From: Maratus speciosus | Taxonomy: Eukaryota; Arthropoda; Arachnida; Araneae; Salticidae | DNA length: 64,000 bases | Direction of reading: 5' to 3' | Assembly: GCA_963932465.1 (NCBI GenBank) | Contig: OZ010800.1 | Span: forward strand, 37,686,352-37,750,351 | Shown: positions 46,846 to 60,367 of the stretch, in pieces | Layout: every line of letters starts with the position of its first letter | How positions within the stretch are numbered: position 1 is the first letter of the stretch | The notes under the pieces: model-generated | The model's input: the letters and a program-made list of their open reading frames with translations, nothing else | Database searches by the model: none | Told to the model about the DNA's origin: nothing | Position numbers and translations under genes: made by a program

Positions 46846-47243
46846 TGAGGACCCCAGAAGCCAAGGGGTATAAATGACAAAATTGAAAAAATTGAACCAA
46901 GTGCACAGACGGCCTGGAAATATGCTTTTTTCTTTCCAGGTAAAGAAATATAAGTGATTTTCTAATTATGTGTTGCATTTTAGAGATCAACCACTTTTGC
47001 CGAATAATGATCAACATTGATTAATTATAAATGTAAAAAAAAAAAAAAAAAAAAAATGTACTCTACTTTTTTTCACATTTATTGAAATAAGAGTTCAAAG
47101 ACCACAGTTAAACAAGCAGCAGTTTCCTATTTCAATTCAGTCAATTATTATTGATGTCCAACTTTAACGTCAATTATCTTTGAACTCAATTTACTCCAAA
47201 TCGAAATTTTGTCACTTGTACCCCTTGGCTTCTGATGTCCTCA
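46846..47243. mobile_element. MITE, 398 bp, TA flanks
   Basis: The 39-bp termini start TGAGGACCCCAGAAGCCAAG on the left and TGAGGACATCAGAAGCCAAG read inward on the right, matching at about 35 of 39 positions. TA flanks both ends (46844-46845, 47244-47245), consistent with the mariner superfamily. An A-run near 47038 lies inside. Confidence 0.82.
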
Positions 47244-47245
47244 TA

Positions 47246-49166
47246 TGTTGTTATAGTATTGTATGTTGTTATAATTGTTAATATTTAATTACGGTTTAAT
47301 TCATAACTTCTTATAATCTAGAAAATGTATTTTACTTTTTAAAATTTAATGTAATAAAATATATGTCACTGTGGTTTGCCATTCCATGTTCAGTATTGGA
47401 AATAAAGTGTATAGCATTTATAGTTCTTTTACAGAGGATATAAAAGAATCCCTTTGCATTATGGTGTATCGATAAAAAATATTTAGTGTAATTAATGATG
47501 TTACACTATTTCAAACATATTGAAATTGATATTTACAGCATTAAATACTACTATAGCTATACATATTACTCGGCGTGGTGCACATTCTAATAGATCATAT
47601 AAAGGGCTGCACAAAAGAATTCAAGTACATTTCTTTTTATTGACAGATATTGCTGAAGGGAATTTTCAGGTGTATTATATGTTTTCTAACTGAACTAAAT
47701 CTAATTCCATACTATGTAGTAAATATACTTATATACAAATGAATAGATCACATATAGGACTGCACAAAAGTAATTCGGATACTTCTCTGACTACTTATTA
47801 TCTGACTCTGGCTCTGACTCTGATTATCTGAAATTGGGTTGTCAAAAGTTTTACCATTTTTCATAATTTTTTACTTAGACATAATCTTTCGCCTTAATTG
47901 ATGTGGAAGTTTTTCACAGTATTCTGAATATGTTGGGAAGTGTTTCATAATCTGTGCTTGATGTATAAATTTTCTTTCTTGTTTAAAAATTTTGTAACTT
48001 TTATCTATATCATGCTATACTGAACTGTCACATTAAATGTCTTTCTTTCAAAGATACACGGCATTATTCAATTGTGTGCAATTTAAAAACTGGATTTTAT
48101 TAATTTAATATTAGATTATAAATATTCAACACCTCAAAGTAGTTGTTGGCAATGCGCTTTTTTGTGTAATTAGAAATTTATCGTACTTTTCACATTATGG
48201 AAATACATACAGATTTTCATTATTATTTGTTTTAACATTAATTTTTCATAATTTATTTTGGAATGTAACATAAAATCTTTATAAAATATAATGTATTTTA
48301 ATTTCGATTTTTTTAGCTATATTCACATTATTTAAAATTCCTTTTTCCACTAATGGAGTATGAAAAAATGTAGTAGTTTCTGAATACACTAAACCTTTTA
48401 TCAATTCATATTTCTTTCTTCTTTTTTCTAATAAGAATTATTTCTCATGTACCATAATATTAACAAAATCAATCATAATTTAGTAGATCTATGTACTACA
48501 ACTGTGTTTCATTTTCAACATTTATTTATCATAATTTATAATTATATGCATTTAACTTATGATTGAATATTTATATTTTTTCAACTTTTTCCTAAAACAG
48601 TTAATTATTTTAAGTTTTGGCACGGATAACCCTTATTGCATATTAAATTATAAGATGACAAATATATAAAATAAGTGTATGACTGCTTATGAATATTTTT
48701 AAACCTATTCAAATGTAAACTATTCAATAACTATCAATAAAATAAAATGGATTTACCCCTTTCAAAATCAATAGCTCAAATGTAAAAACTTAATATTGGT
48801 GTATGTACATAAATTTATATATTAAAGTTTTTTTCTCATTGTTAACACTAATTTTGTTATAAGGGCAAAGAATTTCTATATAAATCAAAAGAAAAAAAAT
48901 CTTGTACAATTTGGTATTTTCATGTTCATCATATCATCCTAATTTGTCATATGAATTTTACCAGCTTAAAATAGTAGTAAAAAATATTTTTAATCTATTA
49001 ACTTAATCGAGTTTTAAAATTAAAAAAAAAATGTGTCATTTCTAACTCTTTCTTTTAATTGTCATTATTATTATTACTTTTAAAAAGTGTAAACATATAC
49101 GAATTGTGCGTATTACTGAAACCTGAAAATGAAAATTGTATGTTCAGTACTTACTTTGTACTAGGA
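47246..49166. other. AT-rich spacer
   Basis: About 1.9 kb without a gene. A short direct repeat (gctgcacaaaagaattc near 47606, actgcacaaaagtaattc near 47761) and a tctgac microsatellite near 47800 are the only structures. Confidence 0.45.
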
Positions 49167-49947
49167 AGTTTTTGCAGGCCCGTAACCAGATGGGGGCCAT
49201 GGGGGCTGAGCCCCCCCTAGCTTCCTCTAGAGCCCCCTCTAACGATTTCCCTACTTTTTATTTTTTCAACAAAATGTACGTTTTAACTTTCTTAAAAAAA
49301 AAAAAAAAACTTTTAATTGCTTGAAGGCAATGGAATATGCCAAACATTTTGCGTTCAGAACCCTATTAGATTAGTTGTTTTATATTATCTTGCTTGCGAT
49401 ACAATTCTCGAAACGCATTCTAAGTAGGAACATTTCTTTCTCCCGAAAAAATTAAGTCCAGATGCACTAACTAGCCACCACCTGTTTTCGTACATTTTGA
49501 CATTTTAAAAGCAATGATCGTATACGGGATGAATGGAAATAGACATATGCTGCTCAAGTTAATCGATAATTAGTTAAGCAATGGTTAAACGTCTTCACTA
49601 AAACGTAGTCGCAAAAAAGACGTGTTTCTAAATGTTAATGATTTGCCTGTTGACATTATGTATTTGACAGCAGATTTAGTTAATGATGAAATATCACTTG
49701 GAAACTAACTAGAATGTTTGTTGAAGGAAATTAGAAAGATAACAAAATGTCATTTTATACAAATGGAATAAGAAAAATAATTGCTTGAAAGCCAAAAATT
49801 GTTTCATGCTATGGGTGTAGGCAGTAGGAAAGCAGAGGTAGGGCCTTTTTTTGTTTGCTTTTTGAACTTTCGTCTATTTTTTTCCCTTGTGTTCCATGAA
49901 TTTGCTAAACATTTTTTTTTCTATTTGTCATATAACAATAAAAAACA

Positions 49948-50047
49948 TTAAGCCTCCTTTCCCTGCCTGCGAAGGCACTCATCAGCTAATGCTAATCCTA
50001 TGGGGAGGGATTTTTTCTAATATCTCGCTCCCATTTTAACATTTGTT

Positions 50048-50086
<39 letters not shown>

Positions 50087-50411
50087 TTGGATAGCCGAGG
50101 TCAGTCTTTACAGTGTACCTTTCTTACTTTTTCGATTTTGGTCGCAGATATTTTTTATAAAGTCACTTTCACTTTCAAAACCGGTTCTGAAAATGAAAGT
50201 GTCATTCTAAAAAATATCTCCAACCAAAATCGAGAAAATAAAAAAGGTGCAATGTAGAGACGGACCTCGGCTATCTAATGCAAAAAAAAATATTAAAAAA
50301 TGTCGAAATGCAAGCGAGACATTAGAAAAATCCCTCCCCATATATGGGGAGGGATTTTTAGAATTAGCATTAGCTCGTGAGTGCCTTCGCCGGCAGGGAC
50401 AGGAGCTTTAA
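49948..50411. mobile_element. Foldback MITE, copy B
   Basis: The left arm (ccctgcctgcgaaggcactc, agctaatgctaat, ggggagggattttt, cgattttggtcgcagatat) is repeated inverted on the right, ending in TTAA; the left edge is also TTAA. The central tcactttcaaaaccggttc relates it to copy A at 12879-13231. A T-run of about 34 bases lies in the left arm. Confidence 0.78.
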
Positions 50412-51877
50412 GTGAAAAAGCATGATTAAGGTTAAGTTTATTATAAGATTATGACAAAAATGTCTTCAACTATTTGGCGTATGCTTCATTTAAATCTATT
50501 TTCAAGTATAAATGCGCTACTTTCTGACACATTTTCGAAATAATTTTAATGATAAAGGCATAAAATTTGCAGATATGATTATTCAAGCTCAAGGAATTAA
50601 ACTGTGCTCTGTGTTTTATAAGGTTATTTTCCAATCTAAACCAGCTACTTTCTGACATGTTTGTGAATTTCTTTTATTTATAAAGATACTTGCAATTATT
50701 CAAACTATACAGAAAATTTTAAAAAATCTGTCAAAAAATGACGGCAAATTTGACTTTGTAGGCTGATTTTCTTGGCATTTAACGACGAAATGCTAGTCAT
50801 CGAGTAGCAAATGAATATAAATCATGTTATTTATAATCATGGCATTTATAAGAAAATGGGAAACAGTATTCAATTCTTAGGCGCATGAATGTGAGAAGCT
50901 GAAAATTTTAGGCAAAGGGAAAGAAAATTACTTCTTAACTGCATCAGAAAAATTTTCATTATTGAGTGAAAGAAGAATATTTTTAAAGATCTTTAGAAAT
51001 GGAGGAAACGTATAATAATAAATAGTCGCCTACATTTAATGAAAACTGTTCGAAAAGGGCGTTCATGCCCTTGTGCTTTTTTTTTTCTTTTCTAAATGAA
51101 ATTGAGCAAATTTCATGAAACACATGCAAAACGTATGCAAAAAAAACCTACGTTATCGCTATTTAAATTAATTAAATCTGAGTTGTTTTCTTTAAAAAAA
51201 AAAGTATTGTATATAATATTAAAATTACAATCTCTTTTTTCGTCCAGGTATGTTTAAAAAATATGTAATTAATATATATTTGTAATAACTGATTCATATT
51301 TAAAATTATATAATCATATGCAGAATTTTAAATTCAATTATTATTGCGAATTATTAAATGGTTAATTTTATAAATCATATTATTAATAAAATAAGGTTAG
51401 GTAACGCTCAATTTAAAGAGAAACAATATCATCACTAAATTAAATCGTATACAAACAGCTATTAATTAAAAATATTAAGCGTATGGAATTAAAATATCAA
51501 AATATTTTTTTAATGATAATAGTAAGTTTGTGAATTATTCAAATTAATAAATATAGGACACATAACCATAGATGCCAACATCTCTTAATTATTCCGGAGT
51601 CTGATCCAAAACAGGCATGTTTTAAACCGGAAAAAATATATAAGGTGTCTTTTTTCAATAAGGTACATTTTAGATTTCATTTTTGAAAATATTTTCGTCT
51701 TGTAACAGACTCCGGATAAGTGTTGTTGGCATCTATGCATAACGCAAAAACATTTGCAAAATCTCAAATTTTCGTTCTTTTTTCTATATATTAAAAAATT
51801 GAACAGAATATGATATTTAAATCTATGTAATGTCTTCAATTTAAAGAAAAATATGTGAAAAGAACTGTATCCTACAG

Positions 51878-53133
51878 TAGAGGCTTGCACGATCCCGGGC
51901 TTGGCTAGAAACCTGTACGAGCCCGGGACGGCGAAATGAAGGTGAAGTTTCAAACGGGCCGGTCCGGCAAAATTTGAACGTGCCTGCCCGGCTGGACCGG
52001 GCCAATAAAAGAAATTAAGCGGGTCTGTCGGCCCGATATAAATATTTAAACGCAGACGAGAAAATATGAATCATTTTCAATGAATATGAGTTTCACGAGA
52101 ATAAGTATAAATGTGCGTTACGAGCCGATACTAGTATGCCAGCATCAATATCGAAATATAACATTTTCCAGCGTAGAGATCGGCATCGGACAGTTACATG
52201 GCGTTTGAGCCCGGGCTTAATTCTTCCAGCAGACTCGTGCCGGACCGAGATCAGGCTGGCATTTTTTTTTTCAACATAGCCAGAAATGGACTTAATTGTT
52301 CTCAGGATGTTTAGGGCAGGCAACTGTTTTGTAAAAATATTAATAGCGATAATGAACTTCTGTTAACGGAATTTTTGGAAATATACTTGAAGGTGGTTCT
52401 CAAATTCACTGCTCAAAAACGAAAATCTTTGACACATTTTTAACTGTAAAGGCATATGATTGACAAGCCTGTCTATTGAAGGGATTTGGAATTGAATAGC
52501 GTTTCCCATTTTTAATAAATAAAATACTTATAGAGATATAAGAGATTCTTGTCACATGACTCCAGGTTTTTCTCCTTTTCCATGTTATTGTCTCTGGATA
52601 TTCGATTCAAAACGCTAACTTGGAGAAAGTAGCTTTTTTGGATTTGAGAAAAAGCTTTAAGGAATAACAGAAATATTTTCGCAAATCTACTTTTTATAAT
52701 ATACCCTCAAAAGTTATCATCTTTTTTTTAACCTTCCCGTTTTTCTTTTATTCTAAACAATATGAATTTTTTAATGAATCCTTATTTGAATGTTAAAACG
52801 TCTAAGACTCTAAGTAAATCATTAATGTTGCTATTGTGTATTTTCTGTCTTGCGAACACATCGTACATTTAAAATATGCTGTAAAATTATCCCATAAATA
52901 TGTATGCAGTATTCTTTAAAATAATCTTAATTGTATGTTAAGAAAAATCTGAATTTTTTGTAGAAATTGAGTCGGATCGGATCGGGCCTAATTTAATTGA
53001 TTTTTCCACTGGTCCACACTTTTCACTGATTTTTGTACGGCCGTGAACTGTGAAAATATGAACGGGCCGGGTCAAGATAGCTTTCGTTCGGGCCGGGCCC
53101 GCGGCTGAAAATTCCAGCCCGTGTAGACCTCTA
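51878..53133. mobile_element. hAT-like element nested in the 5-kb hAT, ~1.26 kb
   Basis: The ends are TAGAGGCTTGCACG on the left and TAGAGGTCTACACGGGC read back from 53133. Both ends are followed by unusual runs of gggcc/ccggg words (about 51895-52035 and 52975-53115) in an otherwise AT-rich region. The short minus ORFs inside (51585-51953, 52093-52323) are not recognisable proteins. The target duplication is not preserved. Confidence 0.6.
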
Positions 53134-53372
53134 TATCAACAGATTTCTTTTTCTCAGTTTTTTCAAAACGCATCTTTAAAAAAATTGTCATGCTGGGCGG
53201 TTGAAGATTATTCCTATGTTTGTTGTATGAATCGGTGTTTTTGTAAATAAAGATGTACTTTTCTGTCAGAATGTTAGCATGATAAATTACACTAATTTAT
53301 TCAACAGAAAGACTGACTTGATTAATCAGCGATTCAAATATGCATATATATATATATAATCAATGTTCAATA

Positions 53373-53450
53373 GAGTAGAGCGCTGATAATCCGGACCAAT
53401 CGGGGCCGATGCCGATCTGGTTAATGAAAAATCCGGATAATTGGACAACT
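53373..53450 (+). mobile_element. Tigger-like terminus, partner not found
   Basis: After TA the sequence reads GAGTAGAGCGCTGATAATCC, and ccggataattgg follows at about 53434, as in Tigger ends. No matching right end could be located. Confidence 0.4.
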
Positions 53451-54197
53451 TTAAAAAACGGCTATGGCAGTGTTTTTCAGGTAACTTCCCTTCACACTTT
53501 TTCCTGGCTTAGGACTGGCAATTGTAGTGGTGCACATTTTAGAATATTACAAATGGCCTGTTTAGAAATTATTTTTTTGACTTTTTTTAAATTTTATTTT
53601 CCACAAAATTGGTACAAAGTTATACATAGAAGTACACATAGAAATTATTGCGTGTATATATGCACACACTGTACGAACAAACGCGAGCTGAGAGAGGGGG
53701 GAAGGGTCCCTTTTCCGAAGACACCAAGGGACAAAAGAAGCAATATGCTTAATAATTCAAAAATTGCAATGGGAATAGAATACAGTGTACAATCCATTAA
53801 TTTATCTTATTAACATTTAAATAAAGTCATTTTTTTTATGAGGTGTCGGATGCTATCTATTTGTTTCCCATTAAATACAATAAGACCTAAGACTAAATCA
53901 CATGGGATGGAGAAAAGTTCTATTTTAGGTAGGTTTTCTGAAGAGGTACATCGCCCTAATTGTTTTATATTCATTTTCCGATTATCATGAAGTATTTTCC
54001 ATTTAAGAATTTCCTTATAGGAAGTTCCATTATACAGAAATTACGCTTTAGATGGGTTCCTTTACAGACAGGTTCATTTAATCTGTTTTACTATATTTAG
54101 TTTGCTTAAGATATGGATTGTTAAAAGATGTTAGCCCCACCAAAAAAAATCAGAGACCCCTCTGAATGGACTCGCTGGTTACGGCCCTGAGTTTTTG

Positions 54198-55670
54198 TCA
54201 CATGTGAAAATATTTGTTTGCGATGTGCATTAATTTTATTAATTTTAAATTATATTATTGTATGCTCTTGCCATTTTTCATTGTTTTGGGATATTATGTA
54301 TAAATAAAATATAATTATTTATGATTTCCTGAATTCGTTTAAATGTGTTAACAAATTTATTTGTATACACAAAAAAAGGGGGGTGGGGGTATTTCAGTCT
54401 TATTGTTATGAGCATAATTTACTTATTTTTAAAGAAAATGGAATTTGTTTGATCCTAAGGTTATTCTATGCTTTATTAATTTTCATTTCAAACACTTTAT
54501 AAATTCCTTTGAATTATACTTAATTAAAATTAGGGAAAAAATTAAAGGTGTGCAAAAATGGAATAATAGGATCAATAACAAAGGTGAAGTTATTCATTTC
54601 AGAAATTCAAAAGTGAAATATGCTTTACTTTTCATGAATCATTCTTATACCTACAGGAAAATATATAGTTAAAATATTTGAAATTGATCTTTTAAATATA
54701 TAAACATTGCAAAAGATTATATTTCCACTTGCAATAAAAGAGAAAAAAAAATTTCACAGTGGTGTAATAATTTTTTAATTGAGTTGTTAATAATTAGTTT
54801 AATGCAATTTAAGAATTATGTTTCTTCTGCATGCAAAATATTGCAATTCACACAAAACACTAAAATTTTAACTATTAATGGTATTTTATAAATATATAAC
54901 TTTTAAAAAATCCGTTTAAAAGTTTGAATAATGTTAGAAATCATTTCAAAACATCACTTATATAAATTACTTAACTTCCTTTTAAATATGTGTGAAATTA
55001 GTATATTCAGAATATCTACTACTAATAAAATGTAGATTTGCAAATGCCTTGTTTAAAAAAACGAAAGATAATTTCCCTCATTTCGAAAGAAAGAAAAAAA
55101 ATAAGCTTTCACAGTTTATTATTGTTTTATAATACATATTATTTGGCTGATAAAAAATAATAAATCCGTCTTTTTTAATAATATTTTAGCGATTTAAGCG
55201 TTCATATTTAAATTGCGTATACATATAAATATCTGATGTTTTGAAAATAGTGTCTACTTAAAATAATTATGTCCGCGATTTAGAATTACAGAATAAAAAA
55301 GGACGCTGAACTGAAAGCAAAAGGACCGGGGGAAAAAGAAAATTAAAAATCACGTGGTTGGTTTGCGCTGCTTCACTGTAATGTTGCCTATCGCGCATTA
55401 CATATTGAGGTACCAAGTTGATTCGACGCGATTACATTACGCCTACGGAAGCTGAATATCTTTACGGAATATAGTATCTTTGATTTCCCTACATCACAAT
55501 CACAATTCTTTTGATACGACTACACACAATAAGCTTTGGCCCAGGGCCCACTGCCGTTCGTAACGTAATATTATGAGAGAGTAAAGTCTCAATTTTTATT
55601 TCTACCGCATCATTTAAGTGCAGTATCTTGAATCTAGCGATATATAGTCAAGAGAATTTGACATACAAGC
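54198..55670. other. AT-rich spacer
   Basis: Nothing identified apart from a short G-run near 54376. The ORF at 54445-54672 is AT-driven. Confidence 0.45.
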
Positions 55671-57470
55671 AAATCAGCAAGGAACTCCATATAAAAGTTT
55701 GTTATTTCTCGTTACTGGTGTGAGTTCAGTTATTTTGAGTTGCGTTTCTCTATGTAGTAAAAATAAAAGTTTTTCTGTTTGGAAGTATTTATCTTTATGA
55801 TTAATACACGAAATGAGACAACATTTCGTATTTAGACTTTTAAAAATATACGGAGATTACTTCTATGAAACGGGATAGTTTAAAAAGTCAAAGAAGGAAA
55901 GGCTGTATATAACTCAACTAACACATTTCATCAATTATTCGAATGAATTATTTTTCTGAATGTTTCATGAAAAATTAGTGACGCTGCTATGGTGTACAAA
56001 CAGAAACAGGCACAAAAAAATGTATTACCGAATAACGGATTATTCATTAACTATATTATACAATTGGATATTTACTCTTCCTTCCCTTACAGCATTGCAA
56101 AAGGTAGGAAAAATGACCGAGAAAAACACTAGAATTATATTTTCTTAGTGTGACTCACTGTGAACTTACAACGAACTTCGATAAAAACCACCATGAGATA
56201 ATATTATTTATTATTGCTATTTTTTTAAATATTTTACTGTCGTATTCTAGCAAATTACAATCAATTTTACATTAAAACCATTACAATCTCCTTAAAATCA
56301 ATACTACCTGCCTAAAAGTACATTAGTAAAATCTGTGAAAGCTTCAAATGTCCCTTCCGTCTTAGCAAATTTTACCGTATTTTCATGAGCTTTATTATTC
56401 TCCTTCAAAACAATACCAATCTAAGTGTTTCATATTTTGAATATGATGTGATAATGCGTTAACTCTCTCCTCCCTTTTTGAAGAGTGGTGTAATTATTGG
56501 ATAATTCCTAATGTATATACGGTTTCTTTATTGTCGCTGGTGCAAAATTTTCTCTTTCGACAAACTTTGTAGAAACAAAGGTATACCGAAGACCAATTTT
56601 AATAAAAGTAACTTATGTTTCGGTGTGCTTTCTGTAACATACTCCTTGTCGCCGCTTATAAATTAGAGTATGTAGGCGGAGTCTTACAGTCTGAAAACTC
56701 TTAAGGACTTTAATGTGAAATAATTAAAAGTAGCTGCTTTTAATTATCGGCTTATGATTGGCTGTATCCTATCTAATTTTTCCAAAAGTATTGCAAATCT
56801 GAAATAGGAAGCAGTGTAAAATGTTTACTTTATTTCTTTCAGCGCCAATCACGTTTTTTAAATAATTATTTCACGTAAAACTCAATAATAGCTTCCTTTT
56901 CCTTTAATAGATTGTAAGACTCCGCCTACACTCATCTAAATTGTAGACGGCGATATGAAGCGCGTTACACTAAGGAAATATCATTCCAGTGTTTTTCCCA
57001 GTCATTTTTCCAATATTTTACCATACCTTTAACAATGCTATGAGGGTAGGAAGAGTAAATGTCTAACGAAAATTGCGGGACATACTTAATGAATAATCCC
57101 ATAGTTAAATATTAATCTTTTTTTGTGCATTTTTCTGCTTGTATACGATGGCAGAGCCACTAAATTTTCTTGAAATTGAGATGAACAATTCATTCGAATA
57201 ACTGACGAAATCCATTATTTGATTATACATACAGCATTTCTGTACTTTCTTTGATTTTTGAAACCATCTTATTTCGAAGATGTCAGCCCCCTACACCTTT
57301 AAGTGTTTTAATACAGGATAAGATCTCATTCCGTATATTAATCATAACGATAAATGATTTCAAACAGGAAAACTTTCTTTTTTACTACAAGCAGAAACGC
57401 AATTCAAAATAACTAAACTCACACCAGTAACGAGGAACAGCAATTGTTATATGAAATATCTTCCTGATTT
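55671..57470. mobile_element. Large foldback element, ~1.8 kb
   Basis: The left arm (ctcgttactggtgtgag at 55708, ttcgaatgaattattttt, acattt-type words through cttagtgt at 56145) recurs inverted between about 56960 and 57470. An inner pair, ggcggagtcttaca (56674) and tgtaagactccgcc (56914), continues the pairing towards a centre near 56800. The left half contains about 480 bp (56165-56645) that has no partner on the right. There is no transposase-like frame. Confidence 0.78.
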
Positions 57471-57985
57471 ACATAGTACATCTATGGAATCATGTTGCGC
57501 GTATGTACCGCTACCATTATGTAATGTAGGGATAATACGTAAATAAAAAAGCGTGCTAAAAGACGTTCGTCCGACATCAGCCTAAAGAAACGCCTGCGTA
57601 ATGGATGGAAGAAAGGAGAATGAAATGTCGTTGCTAGGGATTTCATTAAATCTGGTTAGAAGCAAAGGAAAAAAATAAGTTTTTGCATTACTATTGACGC
57701 TACATATTCAAAAAAAATAATAATTATCTCATTACATATAAATAAATTGATAGGGATATATATGTGGCGTTTTAACTACTTTAATGCTATAGAAAATTAG
57801 TCTTCAAGGTATATAATAAAATTATTTCTTATCTTAAGCTAAATCTTTTGACTTCACTGCAAATCAAGACTTTAGAAAACAATAAATATGATTTAACTAA
57901 CATATACTTCTATAATTAAAATATACATAATTTAATACGTGTTCTCTACGTATAATTTTGTATATGTAACTATTATTATATATAG
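57471..57985. other. AT-rich spacer
   Basis: No gene or element ends recognised. Confidence 0.45.
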
Positions 57986-57987
57986 TA

Positions 57988-58572
57988 CAGTACAGCCCCG
58001 ATTATCCGCGGAATTGGGTGGCAAGGGCACCGCGGATAACCCGAAAAAGACAGAAAATGGGGTGCAAGCTCGAAAAAAAAGAAAATTCATCATGAAAACT
58101 ATGTTTTAGTTACAAAAAACATAATAAAAGGTTTAAAATACATACATATGCACAGTACAGCCGAAACCTTTGCTTTACGTCTAAATCACTAAAATAAAGA
58201 ACAGTAAACAAGAAACAATGCCAACATACTCTACAAAAAGTATTGAGTTACACCTTTAAAAAAAAAAATCAGTCACTTGTTTTTGCTTCTTGCTTTAGAA
58301 ACACCTTTTCTATCTCAAATGAAGCTATTCTTGATATGCTCTCCTGGAATTTATCATAATATTCTTAGTTAATTGTTAAATATTTTAATTGCAGTGCTTA
58401 CGTTTAGTTAATAAAATCAAGAAAAGACATCAAGACTTTATAATTGATATTTTAAACATGGCAACCGAATCTAGAAATATTCTTCTATTACTTTCGAATA
58501 CATGAATTTTTCTGTTTATATTTATTAGTAGGGCTTACTGTATTTTCCTTGCTTAAATTTAAAAATTTGACT

Positions 58573-58604
<32 letters not shown>

Positions 58605-58637
58605 TATTTCGCTTCGCGGATAATCGGGGCTCTACTG
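57988..58637. mobile_element. Tigger-like MITE, 650 bp, TA flanks
   Basis: The left end CAGTACAGCCCCGATTATCC pairs with CAGTAGAGCCCCGATTATCC read back from 58637. TA flanks both (57986-57987, 58638-58639). It has no coding capacity and includes an A-run near 58580. Confidence 0.88.
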
Positions 58638-58639
58638 TA

Positions 58640-60367
58640 TTTCAATGTGGCTTCAGTTTTTTTTATTATTTTATAAAAATTTAAAAGCTATTGCTATTTG
58701 AATTCTCTTTCTTCTTAACTTAAAATGTTTCTTTGTTTTATATGTATAAAAAAAATCCCAATTGAGAGAGCACTGTTCAATTTTTTAAAATTATTACATT
58801 GAACTAAACATTTTAATTTTATGATTATTGCTGTTCCTATTTTATCCCAAATGTATAATGAATGCATCTCATAATCTTTTTAACATTAGAATATTAATAA
58901 TTATAATGCATTCTCTTCAAGTATTAACATCTTAAATTATTGTCGGAGCACAGCTCCGGCTTCCCAGCAAAAATTACACTTATTGTTAACACGATAGCGC
59001 CCAAAATATTTGTCGTATCGACACAAAAAATTAAATAGACGTTGGTAGTGCCAAAATCTCGGTGTGTATTGAAAATCATAAATATTCGTCAACCCTACCG
59101 ACATGAAATGTCTGCTCAAAATTTTCCCATAGAGATAACATTGCGGGTTTAAATCTATTATATATTTGAAAGATAAGGCTATTTTTTTTTTAGACATCTA
59201 CCTTAAGCTTTTTTCTGAACCAATTTTAATAATTCTTTTTTTAAATGAAAGCTGTTTCTTTTTAGATTTGCGGCACTAGCTATTTTTTTTTTTAAATATT
59301 CCCATTTTTATATTTAAATTTAAAATTTAAAAATTTTCTATGATTTTTTTTTTCAAAATGGTAGCAATTGGATATTTCCATTGTTGTAAAGAAAAGAAAA
59401 TTAATAAAGTATGTTTATCTTTATTGATGCCAATTTCTAATAAAATTCAAAATTAACTTTGTAAAAAAGGGGAACAGAAAATGGCGTCACACTTTAAAAA
59501 AACACTAAATTTTTCCTCAAAAAGGTATTACAATTCAATACTTTTTCACTCCACTAAGTTTGAGATGCTATGTGAAATGCTTCAATGAGGCAAAGTGACA
59601 TCATATTTAAATAAAAATCATCTTTTTCTCTGATAAAACGAAATATTTTACTATGAACGCCTCTTAAAGATATAAATTTCTGGAATTTTACTCGCCGATA
59701 CGGAGATTAGAATCACAAGTCAAGAGTGCGTATGTTAACATGCAAAGTCGTAGTTAAAATACTTGATTTCAAGTTTGGAAATATATGTATTAATAACTTA
59801 TTGCGTACTGCGATATTTTTGAAATGGTGAATGTAAATTTGAGAGATGCGTATGTAAATGTTGAGACGATGAAAATGACGTTAAGTTTAGATTTCACGTG
59901 GAAAATAATTCTATAATTGGCTCATGGTGAAATCATTTTTGCTGATTTTCAATCGGTAATTTCAAACATGTTCAAACATTTCCTCAATGGGTAATTTCAT
60001 CATAAATACTTATCTTGGTTAGTTATACTAATACATTGTAATTTAATACGTTGAACAGTCGAAGTTTATGGAATTAGTATTTTGGTAACTTTAAATAAAA
60101 AATAATATTTGTTGAGAGTAAGTATTAACTAATGTATGAGTTTCTTTTTAAACAATTTCTTTCGTCAAAATACGACGGGTTTCATCTCGTTATTAAACAA
60201 AACATTAGCTCCATTGCTGTTTGAAAAATTATGCATTTTAACCTCATCCGAATCGTTATGGCGTCTTCAATATTTGTGGCCAGAGATATAGATTGACTTT
60301 CAGATGTTTTACTTTCTACGTCCTAAACGACCACTTTTTCTTTTTTTTTTTTTTTTTCAGTGCAAAC
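58640..60367. other. AT-rich spacer with one unclear ORF
   Basis: The minus ORF 58937-59197 (FWHYQRLFNFLCRYDKYF) is less AT-driven than most but I recognise nothing in it. A T-run precedes 60360. Confidence 0.4.

Larger units (their letters stand above)
49175..54189. mobile_element. hAT-like DNA element, ~5.0 kb, 8-bp target duplication
   Basis: The left end CAGGCCCGTAACCAG pairs with CAGGGCCGTAACCAG read back from 54189. A perfect 8-bp repeat AGTTTTTG flanks both (49167-49174, 54190-54197). G/C-rich words follow the left end (ggggctgagcccccc). No intact transposase frame is present. Nested inside are a foldback (49948-50411), a second TIR element (51878-53133) and a Tigger-like end (53373). 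Confidence 0.85.

Noticed and set aside
53409..53813. 134-codon plus ORF next to a Tigger-like terminus
   Set aside because: It starts within the terminal sequence itself and has no helix-turn-helix or DDE motif.
58937..59197. 86-codon minus ORF with aromatic-rich sequence
   Set aside because: No recognisable motif, no neighbouring exon and no element context; kept only as a note.
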